Below, one piece after another: positions 35,581 to 44,629 of a stretch of 64,000 bases of DNA. This DNA is from Bin5 sp965204525 (lineage in GTDB: Bacteria; Chloroflexota; Anaerolineae; Caldilineales; Caldilineaceae): positions 1,860,001 through 1,924,000 of the forward strand of contig OZ241994.1 in the NCBI GenBank assembly GCA_965204525.1, in the 5' to 3' direction. Each line of letters begins with the position of its first letter. Within the stretch, counting starts at the first letter, position 1. The notes under the pieces were generated by a model. The model did not search any database. It saw only the letters and a list, made by a program, of their open reading frames with translations, and had not been told where the DNA came from. A program made the translations under genes and the position numbers.

Positions 35581-36378
35581 TCAGAATAATGGATCCGGCC
35601 AGCGAACGAAGGCCAGTGCGCCCGAGAGCCGGCTGAAGTCCGCCTCGGTCAGGTCATCCCGGTAGGGGAGCGCCTTCTGGATCGCCTCCGGCTGGCCGGC
35701 ATAGCGATTGACGATCTTTTCCGCATTGATTTGGGCGTCGCCGTACTGCAGGACGAGGAGGCAGACGCATTGATAGCCGTGCTGGCGGGCATACCAGGAA
35801 CCGACGTCAAGCAGGCGAATCACCTGGTCTCGTTTTCGGTCAAAATTCGTGAATTCGCTTACGCCGGAATGACACTTGGCCTCAACCAGTACAACCGCGC
35901 TCTTCCCCAGCGTGATCATCAGGTCCGGTTCGGAAGCGCCCTCTGCCTTCTGGCGGCTCGGCGGTGGAGGGAGCTTGGGCCAGAACTCCATCTTTGCAGT
36001 TGGAATGTCCTTAAAGACCCGGGGCGGCACCGCGCCAAAGAACGACTGCCGTATGAGCTGAGTCAGTACGCGGGTCCTCTGAGGCTCGTCTCTGAGCAAG
36101 GGACTGAAATAGTGCCAGGTGCGGGCATCCTCGGAGTTCTCGCTGAGGACCTTGGGCAATCCTTCCGCGATCGACGGCGGAAACCTGTCCGTCAACTTAC
36201 TCTGGAATGCCGGGTGCGCAATATCGGTCTGTCTCAGTAATGGATGATCTTCCGGCCGTCTCCAGACTTTGATCCTGGAGGAGCTGACGACGAACTCGCT
36301 CAATTTCCTGCCTCTCTTGCTTTTCGAAAGAAGGTCACAGGCTTTCGATCTGTTCCCAGCGAAACTAGTACACATCAT
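35581..36378 (-). CDS. Putative PD-(D/E)XK nuclease-like protein
   Basis: About 265 aa counted from the Met-Met pair at 36378 (the frame is open to 36471). The likely nuclease core is EPDLMITLG, then AVVLVEAKCHSG: D152 and E166-x-K168 fit the D...(E)xK motif of restriction-type folds. The C-terminal part is helical. No DNA-binding partner or methylase gene is nearby. It lies before the Gfo/Idh-like gene on the same strand, and with the AlbA_2 gene it may belong to scattered defence functions. Assignment by motif only. Confidence 0.5.
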   Translation of the reverse strand: MMCTSFAGNRSKACDLLSKSKRGRKLSEFVVSSSRIKVWRRPEDHPLLRQTDIAHPAFQSKLTDRFPPSIAEGLPKVLSENSEDARTWHYFSPLLRDEPQRTRVLTQLIRQSFFGAVPPRVFKDIPTAKMEFWPKLPPPPSRQKAEGASEPDLMITLGKSAVVLVEAKCHSGVSEFTNFDRKRDQVIRLLDVGSWYARQHGYQCVCLLVLQYGDAQINAEKIVNRYAGQPEAIQKALPYRDDLTEADFSRLSGALAFVRWPDPLF

Positions 36379-36716
36379 TTTACGGTTTCCGACTCGTCCT
36401 GACAATTCGCGAAGATTCAGCGTGCATCCCAATATTGGGGCGAACTTTCGTATACTTCTGGAAGCAACCAAGCCGCGGTCCGTTCCCTGTCCAAATCCCG
36501 GCAGAGGAAGCGCCGCCTCTCCCCATCCCCCTCAAAGCTCCGGTAGGGGCAGTCCTTATGTCTGCCCTCCCCACGGTGTTACTCACTCCTCACTCCTCTT
36601 CACTCTCTCCTCTCCAAGTTGGCCGGAGGGTCAAGGCATGATACTCTGTCCCCGCAGTTCATGGCGCAGTACCACCCGCAGAAACCAAACCTATAGAGGA
36701 AGTCGAAGCCGAAATC
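36379..36716. other. Divergent intergenic region with palindrome
   Basis: No gene is supported. A perfect 12-bp palindrome CCCAATATTGGG lies at 36428-36439, and a TATACT at 36451-36456 faces the FAD oxidoreductase gene with the palindrome over its -35 position. This could be a repressor-controlled promoter, but no proper -35 is present. Confidence 0.35.
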
Positions 36717-37925
36717 ATGCCTGGATACATCGTTATCGGCGGAGGCGCAATTGGCCTGAACACCGCCTACCAGTTGGCGCGCATGCAGTCCGGCAAAGTC
36801 ACGCTGTTGGAGAAGGGGCAGGTTGGCGATGGTTCCAGCAGCCGCGCCGGCGGTATCATCACCGGACTGCTGTGGTCGGAGACGGGCGTGCTGGCGCGCA
36901 TGATCAGCCTCCGCCTCTACCAGGAGTTGAGCGCAGACCTGGAAAGGTACGGCTACCGATTCCAGAACGTAGGCTGCTTGAATCTGTTCGACCCGGCATC
37001 CTGGCCGGAGCGGGAAGCGCTGCTCCCCTTGTATGATCGCCTCGGCTTTGCCTACGAAATCCTCGACGCTGCGCAGATGCGGCGCCGCTGGCCCGATCTG
37101 ACGCCTGAGGCCGACCTGATCGGACTCCACGACGCTCTGGGAGGATACAGCGAGCCGCATGAATTCGTCCCCGCGCTGGCCCGTCGCTGCCGCGATCTGG
37201 GTGTCGAGATACGCGAGAACGCGCGCGTGAACAGTCTGCAAATCGAGAATGGCCGCGTTGCCGGCGTGCAGACGGCAATGGGCGTGCTGGAGGCGGATGT
37301 CGTGATCTGCACCGTCCACGCCTGGACCGCGGCGTTCATGGAGCTTTGCGGCGTGCGGCTGCCGATCAAGTCCTTTGTCCACCAGAGGTATGTCTCATCG
37401 AGACTGCAGGAACGCGCGGCGATTCCCGCGATCAACGCCAACCCCTACGGCGGCTATATTCGCCCGGCGCGTTTGGGTACAACCGATTTCCGCATACTGG
37501 CCGGAGGGGAGACCGAAGACAGGGAAGAGGAGCGCGTCGACGATCTTGCCTTCCACATGTCGGTGCTCTCGGCTCCGCGGAGTCTTCGAAGTCATCTCTC
37601 GGAGAATCTGGCGCCTCTCGTTCCCAAACTGGCCGCGACCCACTGGGAGACCGAGCAGGTCGGGCTGATCTCTTTCTCTCTGGACAGTGAACCGGTCCTG
37701 GGGACGCTGCCTCAGCTGCCTGGGCTGGTGGTGGGGGCGGCATTCCATTCCGGCGGGTTCGCCTACAGTCCGGTGGCAGGTCTGCTTCTGGCAGAGCTTG
37801 CGGCCGGCGAATCGCCGAGCGTCGATGTCTCCTCCTTCTCGCCGGGTCGATTCACCGAAGAGGATACAGACGCCTACCTGGCAACGACCGTTGTTCAGGC
37901 CGATGCATTCCGGCGCCGCCACTGA
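36717..37925 (+). CDS. FAD-dependent amine/amino-acid oxidoreductase (DadA/sarcosine-oxidase family)
   Basis: A 402-aa flavoprotein. The FAD-binding Rossmann motif is at the N terminus (YIVIGGGAIGLNTAYQL, about 4-20), followed by an acidic end (LLEKG) and GDGSSSRAGG, as in the DAO family. The C terminus has FHSGGFAYSPVAG, where relatives bind the flavin. Typical substrates of the family are D-amino acids, glycine, sarcosine and related secondary amines. It ends about 285 bp before the promoter and binding-protein genes of system D. Confidence 0.88.
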   Translation: MPGYIVIGGGAIGLNTAYQLARMQSGKVTLLEKGQVGDGSSSRAGGIITGLLWSETGVLARMISLRLYQELSADLERYGYRFQNVGCLNLFDPASWPEREALLPLYDRLGFAYEILDAAQMRRRWPDLTPEADLIGLHDALGGYSEPHEFVPALARRCRDLGVEIRENARVNSLQIENGRVAGVQTAMGVLEADVVICTVHAWTAAFMELCGVRLPIKSFVHQRYVSSRLQERAAIPAINANPYGGYIRPARLGTTDFRILAGGETEDREEERVDDLAFHMSVLSAPRSLRSHLSENLAPLVPKLAATHWETEQVGLISFSLDSEPVLGTLPQLPGLVVGAAFHSGGFAYSPVAGLLLAELAAGESPSVDVSSFSPGRFTEEDTDAYLATTVVQADAFRRRH

Positions 37926-37953
37926 TTGGGCAACGCGCGGTAGCTGCCTGACC

Positions 37954-37982
37954 TTGACAAAACGGCAACCATTTGGCATAGT
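37954..37982 (+). promoter_or_regulatory. Promoter for system D binding proteins
   Basis: TTGACA (37954-37959), 17-base spacer, CATAGT (37977-37982). About 230 bases before the ATG at 38211, implying a long leader. Confidence 0.65.
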
Positions 37983-38210
37983 TGCGGCGTCCACACGGGC
38001 CGCCGATTCTGGTACGCGCGCAGCCGCGCGAACCCTCAGAGGCGATCACCCGTTGCCGGATCTGATTGACGCATAAGAGCCCATTCTCTTGGGAAAGCGA
38101 AAGTCAGAGTGACAGTCGGCTTGCACGAGTCAATACTGTCCTGTCCACCGTTGCCCCCGATGGGGGCGAAGTCAACCAAAGCTCCATCAACTTCATAAGG
38201 GGAAACACAC

Positions 38211-39887
38211 ATGAGGCAAATGCATCTACGATTCGCAATATCTGCGCTTCTCTTGCTTTCGGTTGTTCTGGGCGCGTGCGCGGCGCCGGCGGCCCCGGCG
38301 CCTGCCGATTCAGGCGCGGCCATGGCCGACGAAGGCGAAATGATGGGCCGGCCTTTGCCCGACGACGCCGCCGAAGAGCAGGTCATTCGTTATGTAGCGC
38401 GCGGCTTCGGCAGGTTGAATCCTGCGGCAGAAGGCGGCTTCGGGCGCTTCATCATCTCCCACATGTTTATGCCCTTCTTCCTCCGCGATGCGGAGCACAA
38501 CCTCTCACCCTGGTTGGCTACGGGCATTGACGCCAACGAAGATCAGAGCGTATACACCATTCACATCCATCCGGACGCCGTGTGGAATGATGGCTCGCCT
38601 GTGACTGCGCAGGAGGCCAAGGCCTACTGGGAATACGGTCTGCATCCCGACAAGTGTGTCGGGTGCTATCTTTCCCGCTTCACGGGCTTTGACCTGATCG
38701 AGGGCGCGCAGGCCGTGATCGATGGCGAGGCCGATGAGGTATCCGGCGTCGTGGCGGTGGATGACAAGACGTTGGAGGTCCGGCTGGTCGGCCCCGACCC
38801 TCTGTTCCCGCAGCGGGTCGCCCTGTTTGACACAGGATTCGTGAAGGTAGAGGACATCACTGGGGAGGACTTCTCGGCGACATCTGAAACGCGCGTTAAC
38901 GGTCCCTTCATGCTGCAGGACTGGGACGTGGACGAGCAGAAGTTTGAAATCGTTCAGAATCCCAACTGGTGGGGAGACAAGAAGCCGTTCATCGAGCGGA
39001 TCATCGCCACCCCTTCGGCTGACGAGAATATCTCCTTCATCATGTGGCAGAACGATGAGATTGATATTGCTTTCTTCCTGACCAATGTGCGAGAGCAGTT
39101 GGAGGAAGGGACGTTTACAGTGATTCCCTACGCCACCAACCTGTTCTACACCTTCTGGGCCGGCGTGGAGCCGATCGATGACCTCAACGTGCGGCGTGCG
39201 CTGGTGCACGCGGTAGACTGGCGTCCTGCGATATCCGCCGCCTGGGAAGGCACGCGTGACGACCGCTTCATGTCGACGCTGCTGACGCCTGAGCTGCAGT
39301 GCTACAAGGAGGGCAACTGGCCCGATTTCGGCTTTGATCCCGAACTGGCCAAGGAGGAACTGGCGGCCTCCAAGTACGGCGGGCCCGAAAATCTGCCCAC
39401 GATTCGCATCAGCACCGGCGGTCAGTCTCCGAACTACATCCGCACTGCAGAAATCATGGTAGAGCAGTGGAAGAACAACCTGGGCATCACGAATGTGGAG
39501 ATTCGCCCCGGCTGGCTGGATGTCTGGGGCCAGGACGCCGACCTGGTCAACGTCCGCCGCCAGAGCCTGGGCGCCATTCTGCCCGATCCGCCCAACTTCC
39601 TGGCCGGTCACTGGGCCAACTACGGCAACCCGGATGCAGCGGGAAGCATGGCGGATGATGCGGAGCTTGCCGAGATGATCGAGGCGCTCAAGTCGATGTC
39701 TCGCGACGATCCCGGCTTCTGTGACCTGGTGCAGGAGACCGAGGCGCGTATGTTGGGCCACTATCCCATCATTCCGATGATCTGGGATCCCTATGGCTAC
39801 AGTGTCAAGCCTCACATCAAGAACTTCGGCACGAACGTAGACAATAACTGGGCTACCTTGTTGGACATCTACGTTGCTGAGAAGTAG
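38211..39887 (+). CDS. Solute-binding lipoprotein, first of three tandem paralogs (system D)
   Basis: A 558-aa SBP_bac_5-family protein. Lipobox LGAC (Cys about 23), then AAPAAPAPADSG and an acidic linker. The mature protein begins the shared block GRPLPDDAAEEQVIRYV. Other landmarks are TIHIHPDAVWNDGSPVTAQEA, NGPFMLQDW and LNVRRALVHAVDW. The ATG has AGGGG upstream. It is followed by a strong hairpin with a T-run and then by the second paralog. The three probably differ in ligand while feeding the one permease pair at 43594-45622. Confidence 0.93.
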   Translation: MRQMHLRFAISALLLLSVVLGACAAPAAPAPADSGAAMADEGEMMGRPLPDDAAEEQVIRYVARGFGRLNPAAEGGFGRFIISHMFMPFFLRDAEHNLSPWLATGIDANEDQSVYTIHIHPDAVWNDGSPVTAQEAKAYWEYGLHPDKCVGCYLSRFTGFDLIEGAQAVIDGEADEVSGVVAVDDKTLEVRLVGPDPLFPQRVALFDTGFVKVEDITGEDFSATSETRVNGPFMLQDWDVDEQKFEIVQNPNWWGDKKPFIERIIATPSADENISFIMWQNDEIDIAFFLTNVREQLEEGTFTVIPYATNLFYTFWAGVEPIDDLNVRRALVHAVDWRPAISAAWEGTRDDRFMSTLLTPELQCYKEGNWPDFGFDPELAKEELAASKYGGPENLPTIRISTGGQSPNYIRTAEIMVEQWKNNLGITNVEIRPGWLDVWGQDADLVNVRRQSLGAILPDPPNFLAGHWANYGNPDAAGSMADDAELAEMIEALKSMSRDDPGFCDLVQETEARMLGHYPIIPMIWDPYGYSVKPHIKNFGTNVDNNWATLLDIYVAEK

Positions 39888-39896
39888 ATAGCAGGC

Positions 39897-39929
39897 GGTG
39901 AGAGCCCCATCAGGCTCTCACCCCTTTTT
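39897..39929 (+). terminator. Hairpin with T-run between binding-protein paralogs 1 and 2
   Basis: GGTGAGAGCC (39897-39906) and GGCTCTCACC (39913-39922) form a perfect 10-bp stem with a 6-base loop, then CCTTTTT. Typical intrinsic terminator, 10 bases after the stop. Confidence 0.85.
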
Positions 39930-39976
39930 GTTCTGTTGGTTCTCTAACCGACTTACTCAAACGGAGGTTGAACCCG

Positions 39977-41650
39977 ATGAAAGACAGAGTCCGACTTTTC
40001 TACGTAGTGTCGCTGTTCCTGGTCGCTGCTCTGGCCCTGTCGGCCTGCGCGGCGCCGGCTGCCCCGGCTGACACCGGCGGCGCGGCGATGGCGGATGAGG
40101 GCGAAGCGATGGAAGGCAGGCCGCTGCCTGACGACGCGGCTGAAGAGCAGGTTATCCGCTACGTTACCCGTGATCTCAGCCGGCTCAATCCGGCATCCGA
40201 GTCCGGTTTCGGCCGACCCTGGATCTCCCATATGTGGATGCCGTTCTTCCTGCGCGACCGCAACCACGATCTGCATCCCTGGCTTGCGACTGATTGGGAA
40301 GTGAACGACGACAATTCAGTCTACACGATCCACATCAATCCCGATGCCACCTGGTCGGACGGCTCCCCGGTTGTGGCGCAGGAAGCCATCGATTTCTGGT
40401 CATGGGCGCTCAGCCCAAATTGCATAAGCTGCTGGACCTACCTGCGGCTTGGCGTGGTTGAGGGCGCACAGGCCGTAATCGACGGTGAAGCAGACACGAT
40501 TTCCGGCTTGACCGCTATCGATGACAAGACACTTCAGATAACTCTTGAGGAGCCTAGCCCGACCTTTATGGCCAGTATGGCCCACTACAACACCGGCTTC
40601 GTCAAGATGGAGGACGTGAACGCTGACGAGTTCGCTGCCGATGCCAATACGCGCGTCAACGGCCCCTTCAAGATCAAGGTCTGGGACCTGGATGAACGCG
40701 AGTATGAGATCGTGCAGAACCCCGGCTGGTGGGGAGACAAGAAGCCCTATATCGAACGGATCGTTGCCCAATGGTCCAACGACGAGAACATCACCTATAT
40801 TATGTGGCAGGATGGGGAGGCCGACATCGCCCACTGGTTCACAAACATCCGCGAACCGCTGCGGGCCGAAAGCCCAGAGCTGTTCGTGCTGATCCCCTAT
40901 GCCACGAACTTCTATTTTGCGCTACACACGTCCAAGCCACCCTTGGATGACCTCAACGTGCGGCGGGCGCTGCTCCACGCGGTAGACTGGGATCTGGCCA
41001 TCAGCGCCGCCTACGAAGGTTCGCGCGACGAACGCGTGATGAAGACACACATCACGCCCGAGTTGCCCTGTTTCGTAGCGGATAACTGGCCCGACTTCGG
41101 ATACGATCCTGAACTGGCCAAGCAGGAGCTGGCCGCCTCGAAGTATGGCGGTCCCGATGGCTTGCCCAAGATCCGCATCTCCAGCGGCGGCCAGTCGCCC
41201 AACTACCTGCGTACCGCTGAAATTATGGCGGAGCAGTGGAAGAACGTGTTGGGCATTACCGATGTCGAAATCCGGCCGGGGTGGAGCGATGCCTGGGGTC
41301 AGGAGGCGGACCTTGTCAACGTGCAGCGCAATAGCTGGGGCGCGACGATTCCCGATCCCGCAGCCATGATCACCGGTCTGTGGAAGTATTACACGAATCC
41401 CGATCATGTCGCCTTGGTGGATGATGAGTTGGACGCCATGATGGCCGAGCTTCCAACTCTCGACCCCAATAGCGCTGAGTACTGCGAAAAGGTCTCTGCA
41501 GCTGAAAAACGGCTGCTGGGCCACTACTATTTCCTTCCCATGATCTGGGACCTGTACGAATACGTCGTGCAGCCTTACGTCAAGAACTTCGATGCCAACG
41601 TGGACAACAACTGGTCCACTTTGCTCGATATCTACGTAGCGGAGCACTAA
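39977..41650 (+). CDS. Solute-binding lipoprotein, second of three tandem paralogs (system D)
   Basis: About 557 aa, beginning at ATG 39977 with GGAGG nine bases upstream (a TTG at 39968 is less likely). Lipobox LSAC, then AAPAAPADTGG. It shares GRPLPDDAAEEQVIRYVTR and most landmarks with its neighbours (WSDGSPVVAQEA, NGPFKIKVWD, LNVRRALLHAVDW), and differs mostly around residues ~140-165 and in the C-terminal lobe. A hairpin follows. Product of tandem duplication. Confidence 0.93.
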   Translation: MKDRVRLFYVVSLFLVAALALSACAAPAAPADTGGAAMADEGEAMEGRPLPDDAAEEQVIRYVTRDLSRLNPASESGFGRPWISHMWMPFFLRDRNHDLHPWLATDWEVNDDNSVYTIHINPDATWSDGSPVVAQEAIDFWSWALSPNCISCWTYLRLGVVEGAQAVIDGEADTISGLTAIDDKTLQITLEEPSPTFMASMAHYNTGFVKMEDVNADEFAADANTRVNGPFKIKVWDLDEREYEIVQNPGWWGDKKPYIERIVAQWSNDENITYIMWQDGEADIAHWFTNIREPLRAESPELFVLIPYATNFYFALHTSKPPLDDLNVRRALLHAVDWDLAISAAYEGSRDERVMKTHITPELPCFVADNWPDFGYDPELAKQELAASKYGGPDGLPKIRISSGGQSPNYLRTAEIMAEQWKNVLGITDVEIRPGWSDAWGQEADLVNVQRNSWGATIPDPAAMITGLWKYYTNPDHVALVDDELDAMMAELPTLDPNSAEYCEKVSAAEKRLLGHYYFLPMIWDLYEYVVQPYVKNFDANVDNNWSTLLDIYVAEH

Positions 41651-41666
41651 GTCAGGACTGACAATG

Positions 41667-41700
41667 GAGGGGTGGAAAGCGATTCAGGTTTCCACCCCTC
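41667..41700 (+). terminator. Hairpin between binding-protein paralogs 2 and 3
   Basis: GAGGGGTGGAAA (41667-41678) and TTTCCACCCCTC (41689-41700) pair perfectly over 12 bp with a 10-base loop, followed by TATTTCGG. A weak T-tract, so probably partial termination or transcript protection. Confidence 0.7.
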
Positions 41701-41755
41701 TATTTCGGCCAACTGTATTGTGCTTCGACTCATTGAGGATTGGAGGATGATACAA

Positions 41756-43447
41756 ATGAAAGCAAGAATGCAACCGTATCTGTGTGCTTCACTGCTGCTC
41801 GTTCTGGCTCTGATCGTTACGGCCTGCGCGGCGCCGGCTGGGCCGGCTGCGTCAGACTCTGGCGGCGCCATGGCTGATGACGGGGGAGAGATGGCCGGGC
41901 GGGCGTTGCCGGACGATGCCGCGGAGGAGCAGGTCATCCGGTACGTGACACGCAACTTCAGTCGCATGAATCCAGCCTCTGAGGGTGGCTTTGGCAGACC
42001 TTTCGTCTCGCACATTTGGATGACCCTTTTCCTGCGAGACTATGAGCACCATCCGCAGCCCTGGCTGGCCACCGGCTATGACGTCAGCGATGATGGTCTG
42101 ACATACACGATCCATATTCACCCTGACGCCGTCTGGTCTGATGGGTCAGCGGTCACGGCCCAGGATGTGAAAGTGTACTGGGAGTATGCGGTGAGTCCTG
42201 AATGTATTGGCTGCCGCATGTTCAACTACAGCGCCATCAAATTGATCGAAGGCATCCAGCCGGTCGTTGACGGCGAAGCGGACGAGATTCCAGGCCTGGT
42301 GGCAGTGGATGACAAGACGCTGGAGATCACGCTGGTCGCCCCGAAGCCGATTCTGATCGACACGCTGGCGAACTACAACACCGCGATCGTCAAGTTGGAG
42401 GACATACTTGAGGGTGGCGAGATGTGGGCCGCCGACGGCACGGCGCGTGTAAACGGCCCCTTCAAGGTCAAAGTCTGGGACCCGGATACGCAGGAGTATG
42501 AAGTAGAGCAGAACCCGATGTGGTGGGGCGACAGAAAACCCTACATCGAACGGATCATTGGCCAGGCGTCGGCAGACGAAAATGTCTCTTTCATCATGTG
42601 GCAGAACGACGAGGTAGACATCGCGCACTGGCTCACCAACATTCGCGAGCCGCTGCGGGCCGAAAACCCGGAGAGCTTCACTCTGATCCCGTATGCCACC
42701 AACTTCTTCTACACGTTGAATACGTCGCTGCCTCCGTTCGATGACATCAATGTGCGGCGGGCGCTGGTACATGCAGTAGACTGGGACCTGGCCATCGACG
42801 CGGCTTGGGAAGGGGCGCGCAGCGACCGGGTCATGAAGACCCATCTCACGCCAGAGATCCAGTGCTACAAGGCGGACAACTGGCCGGATTTCGGCTACAA
42901 TCCGGAACTGGCCAAAGAGGAGCTGGCAGCCTCCAAGTATGGAGGACCGGACGACCTGCCAAAAATCCGCATCACGACAAACGGCCAGTCGCCCAACTAT
43001 ATCCGAACGGCCGAAATCATGATGGAGATGTGGAAGAACAACCTGGGCATCACGAATGTAGAGATGCGCCCAGGCCGCATCGACGCTTGGGGCCAGGAGG
43101 GCGAAGAGGTACAGGTGTTGCGACGCAGCTCCGGAGCTGTTATTCCGGACTCCTCGGAATGGATGAACGGCTTCTATCAGCGCCTGGGCGATCCGGCCAG
43201 ACAGATCAATATCGTGGATGAAGAGTTGGGCGCGCTCGTGGACGAGATGGCGCTCTACTCGTCAGCTGATCCTGAATACTGTGACTTCGTACAGGAGGTC
43301 GAGTCGCGTATCCTGGGGCACTACTATCTGCTCCCCATGATCTGGGATCTGTACGAATACAACACAAAGCCCTGGATTATCGGCTTTGATACGAACGTGG
43401 ACAACAACTGGACCTCGCTGCTTGACATGTACGTTGCGAAGCGATAG
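41756..43447 (+). CDS. Solute-binding lipoprotein, third of three tandem paralogs (system D)
   Basis: About 563 aa from ATG 41756 with GGAGG nine bases upstream (upstream in-frame codons reach back into the preceding hairpin). Lipobox VTAC, then AAPAGPAASDSGG. Same block GRALPDDAAEEQVIRYVTR as the first two, with WSDGSAVTAQDVKVYW, NGPFKVKVWD and INVRRALVHAVDW. The end of the protein (NVDNNWTSLLDMYVAKR) is nearly the same in all three. It is followed by a terminator-like hairpin and the permeases. Confidence 0.93.
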   Translation: MKARMQPYLCASLLLVLALIVTACAAPAGPAASDSGGAMADDGGEMAGRALPDDAAEEQVIRYVTRNFSRMNPASEGGFGRPFVSHIWMTLFLRDYEHHPQPWLATGYDVSDDGLTYTIHIHPDAVWSDGSAVTAQDVKVYWEYAVSPECIGCRMFNYSAIKLIEGIQPVVDGEADEIPGLVAVDDKTLEITLVAPKPILIDTLANYNTAIVKLEDILEGGEMWAADGTARVNGPFKVKVWDPDTQEYEVEQNPMWWGDRKPYIERIIGQASADENVSFIMWQNDEVDIAHWLTNIREPLRAENPESFTLIPYATNFFYTLNTSLPPFDDINVRRALVHAVDWDLAIDAAWEGARSDRVMKTHLTPEIQCYKADNWPDFGYNPELAKEELAASKYGGPDDLPKIRITTNGQSPNYIRTAEIMMEMWKNNLGITNVEMRPGRIDAWGQEGEEVQVLRRSSGAVIPDSSEWMNGFYQRLGDPARQINIVDEELGALVDEMALYSSADPEYCDFVQEVESRILGHYYLLPMIWDLYEYNTKPWIIGFDTNVDNNWTSLLDMYVAKR

Positions 43448-43462
43448 CCGGCAACCAAACGA

Positions 43463-43520
43463 TGTGTGAGTTGCCGCCGTCAAAGCCAGCGGCCCTCGCT
43501 GCGGCAGCTCACACTGTTTT
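43463..43520 (+). terminator. Long hairpin with T-tract before system D permeases
   Basis: GTGTGAGTTGCCGC (43463-43476) and GCGGCAGCTCACAC (43501-43514) form a 14-bp stem with one G-U pair and a 24-base loop, followed by TGTTTTGCTTT. Lies between the binding proteins and the permeases. Confidence 0.7.
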
Positions 43521-43593
43521 GCTTTCCCGCTTTGCTGCCCTGTCTTGCCGCCCTGTTCTGCTTCCCTGACTTGCATCCCTGAGGAGATGCAGC

Positions 43594-44544
43594 ATGTTCT
43601 TTTACACGATTAAGCGCCTTGCCATCGCCGTTCCGACCTTTATCGCGGTGCTGCTCATCACCTTCACGCTCACCGTGATCAGTCCATTTGATCCCGTGGC
43701 CATGATGATGACCCAGTTTGAGGGTACGCTCGACACCCTCGCCAAGGAAGAGGTCATCGAGAGGATCCGCGACCAGTACGGCTTGAACGACTCCTATTGG
43801 GTCCAATTCACGCGCTGGTTAGGGCGGCTGATGCAAGGCGACCTGGGCATCTCCATCAATGGCCAGCGAAATGTGCTGCGCATGATCGTGAAGACCTTTC
43901 CCATCTCATTCCAGCTCGGCTTGGCCGGGGCCGTTGTAACCACCGTTTTGGGTATCCCGCTGGGCTGCATCGCCGCGCTCAGACAGAATACCTGGCTGGA
44001 CTATACGATTGTTGGCGGAACGCTTGGCTTTCGGACCGTACCGGTCTTTGTGTTGGCGCCGCTGCTCCTGGTCCTGTTCGTCCTTGTGCTCGATATCATG
44101 CGAGTACCTCGCGGCTGGGACGGCCTGTTCCAGTCCAAGGTGATTCTGCCTGTCTTCATCCTGGCCTTGGGACCATTGCCGGTCGTCGTTCGGCAGACGC
44201 GGGCCGCCGTGCTGGAAGTCTTTTCGATGGACTATGTCCGCACGGCCAAGATGAAGGGTCTGCACATGTGGCGCATCATTCTCCGCCACATTCTTCGCAA
44301 CGCCTTGATTCCGGTTGTCACCACGCTCGGTTTCATCGCCGAAGGGTTGATCGTTGGCAGCATTTTCCTCGACAGCATCTTTGCCATTCCCGGTTTCGGT
44401 GGTGTGGCGGAAGCCGGTTTTCGCGGCTTCGATTACCCGGTCATTATGGGCGTTACCATGGTCAGCGCCGTCATGATCATTCTCACAAACCTTATCGTGG
44501 ATCTCATCTATCCATTCCTCGACCCCCGCATTAAGATTGAGTAG
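43594..44544 (+). CDS. ABC transporter permease DppB-like, system D
   Basis: A 316-aa membrane subunit starting with FFYTIKRLAIAVPTF and having a GAGGAG ribosome site. The EAA loop is DYVRTAKMKGL, then RHILRNALIP, and the ending is FLDPRIKIE. It resembles the partial permease at the window start (RQTRxxVLEV, PVIMGVTM-like segments), which supports a sister relation of systems A and D. Single permease pair for three binding proteins. Confidence 0.94.
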   Translation: MFFYTIKRLAIAVPTFIAVLLITFTLTVISPFDPVAMMMTQFEGTLDTLAKEEVIERIRDQYGLNDSYWVQFTRWLGRLMQGDLGISINGQRNVLRMIVKTFPISFQLGLAGAVVTTVLGIPLGCIAALRQNTWLDYTIVGGTLGFRTVPVFVLAPLLLVLFVLVLDIMRVPRGWDGLFQSKVILPVFILALGPLPVVVRQTRAAVLEVFSMDYVRTAKMKGLHMWRIILRHILRNALIPVVTTLGFIAEGLIVGSIFLDSIFAIPGFGGVAEAGFRGFDYPVIMGVTMVSAVMIILTNLIVDLIYPFLDPRIKIE

Positions 44545-44629
44545 CCGGACTTGTGAAACATTCATCACAGGCGGCCGGACCCATACACTGCCGCAGCCGC
44601 CCAACTCGGAAATTCAGGACCATCAATAG

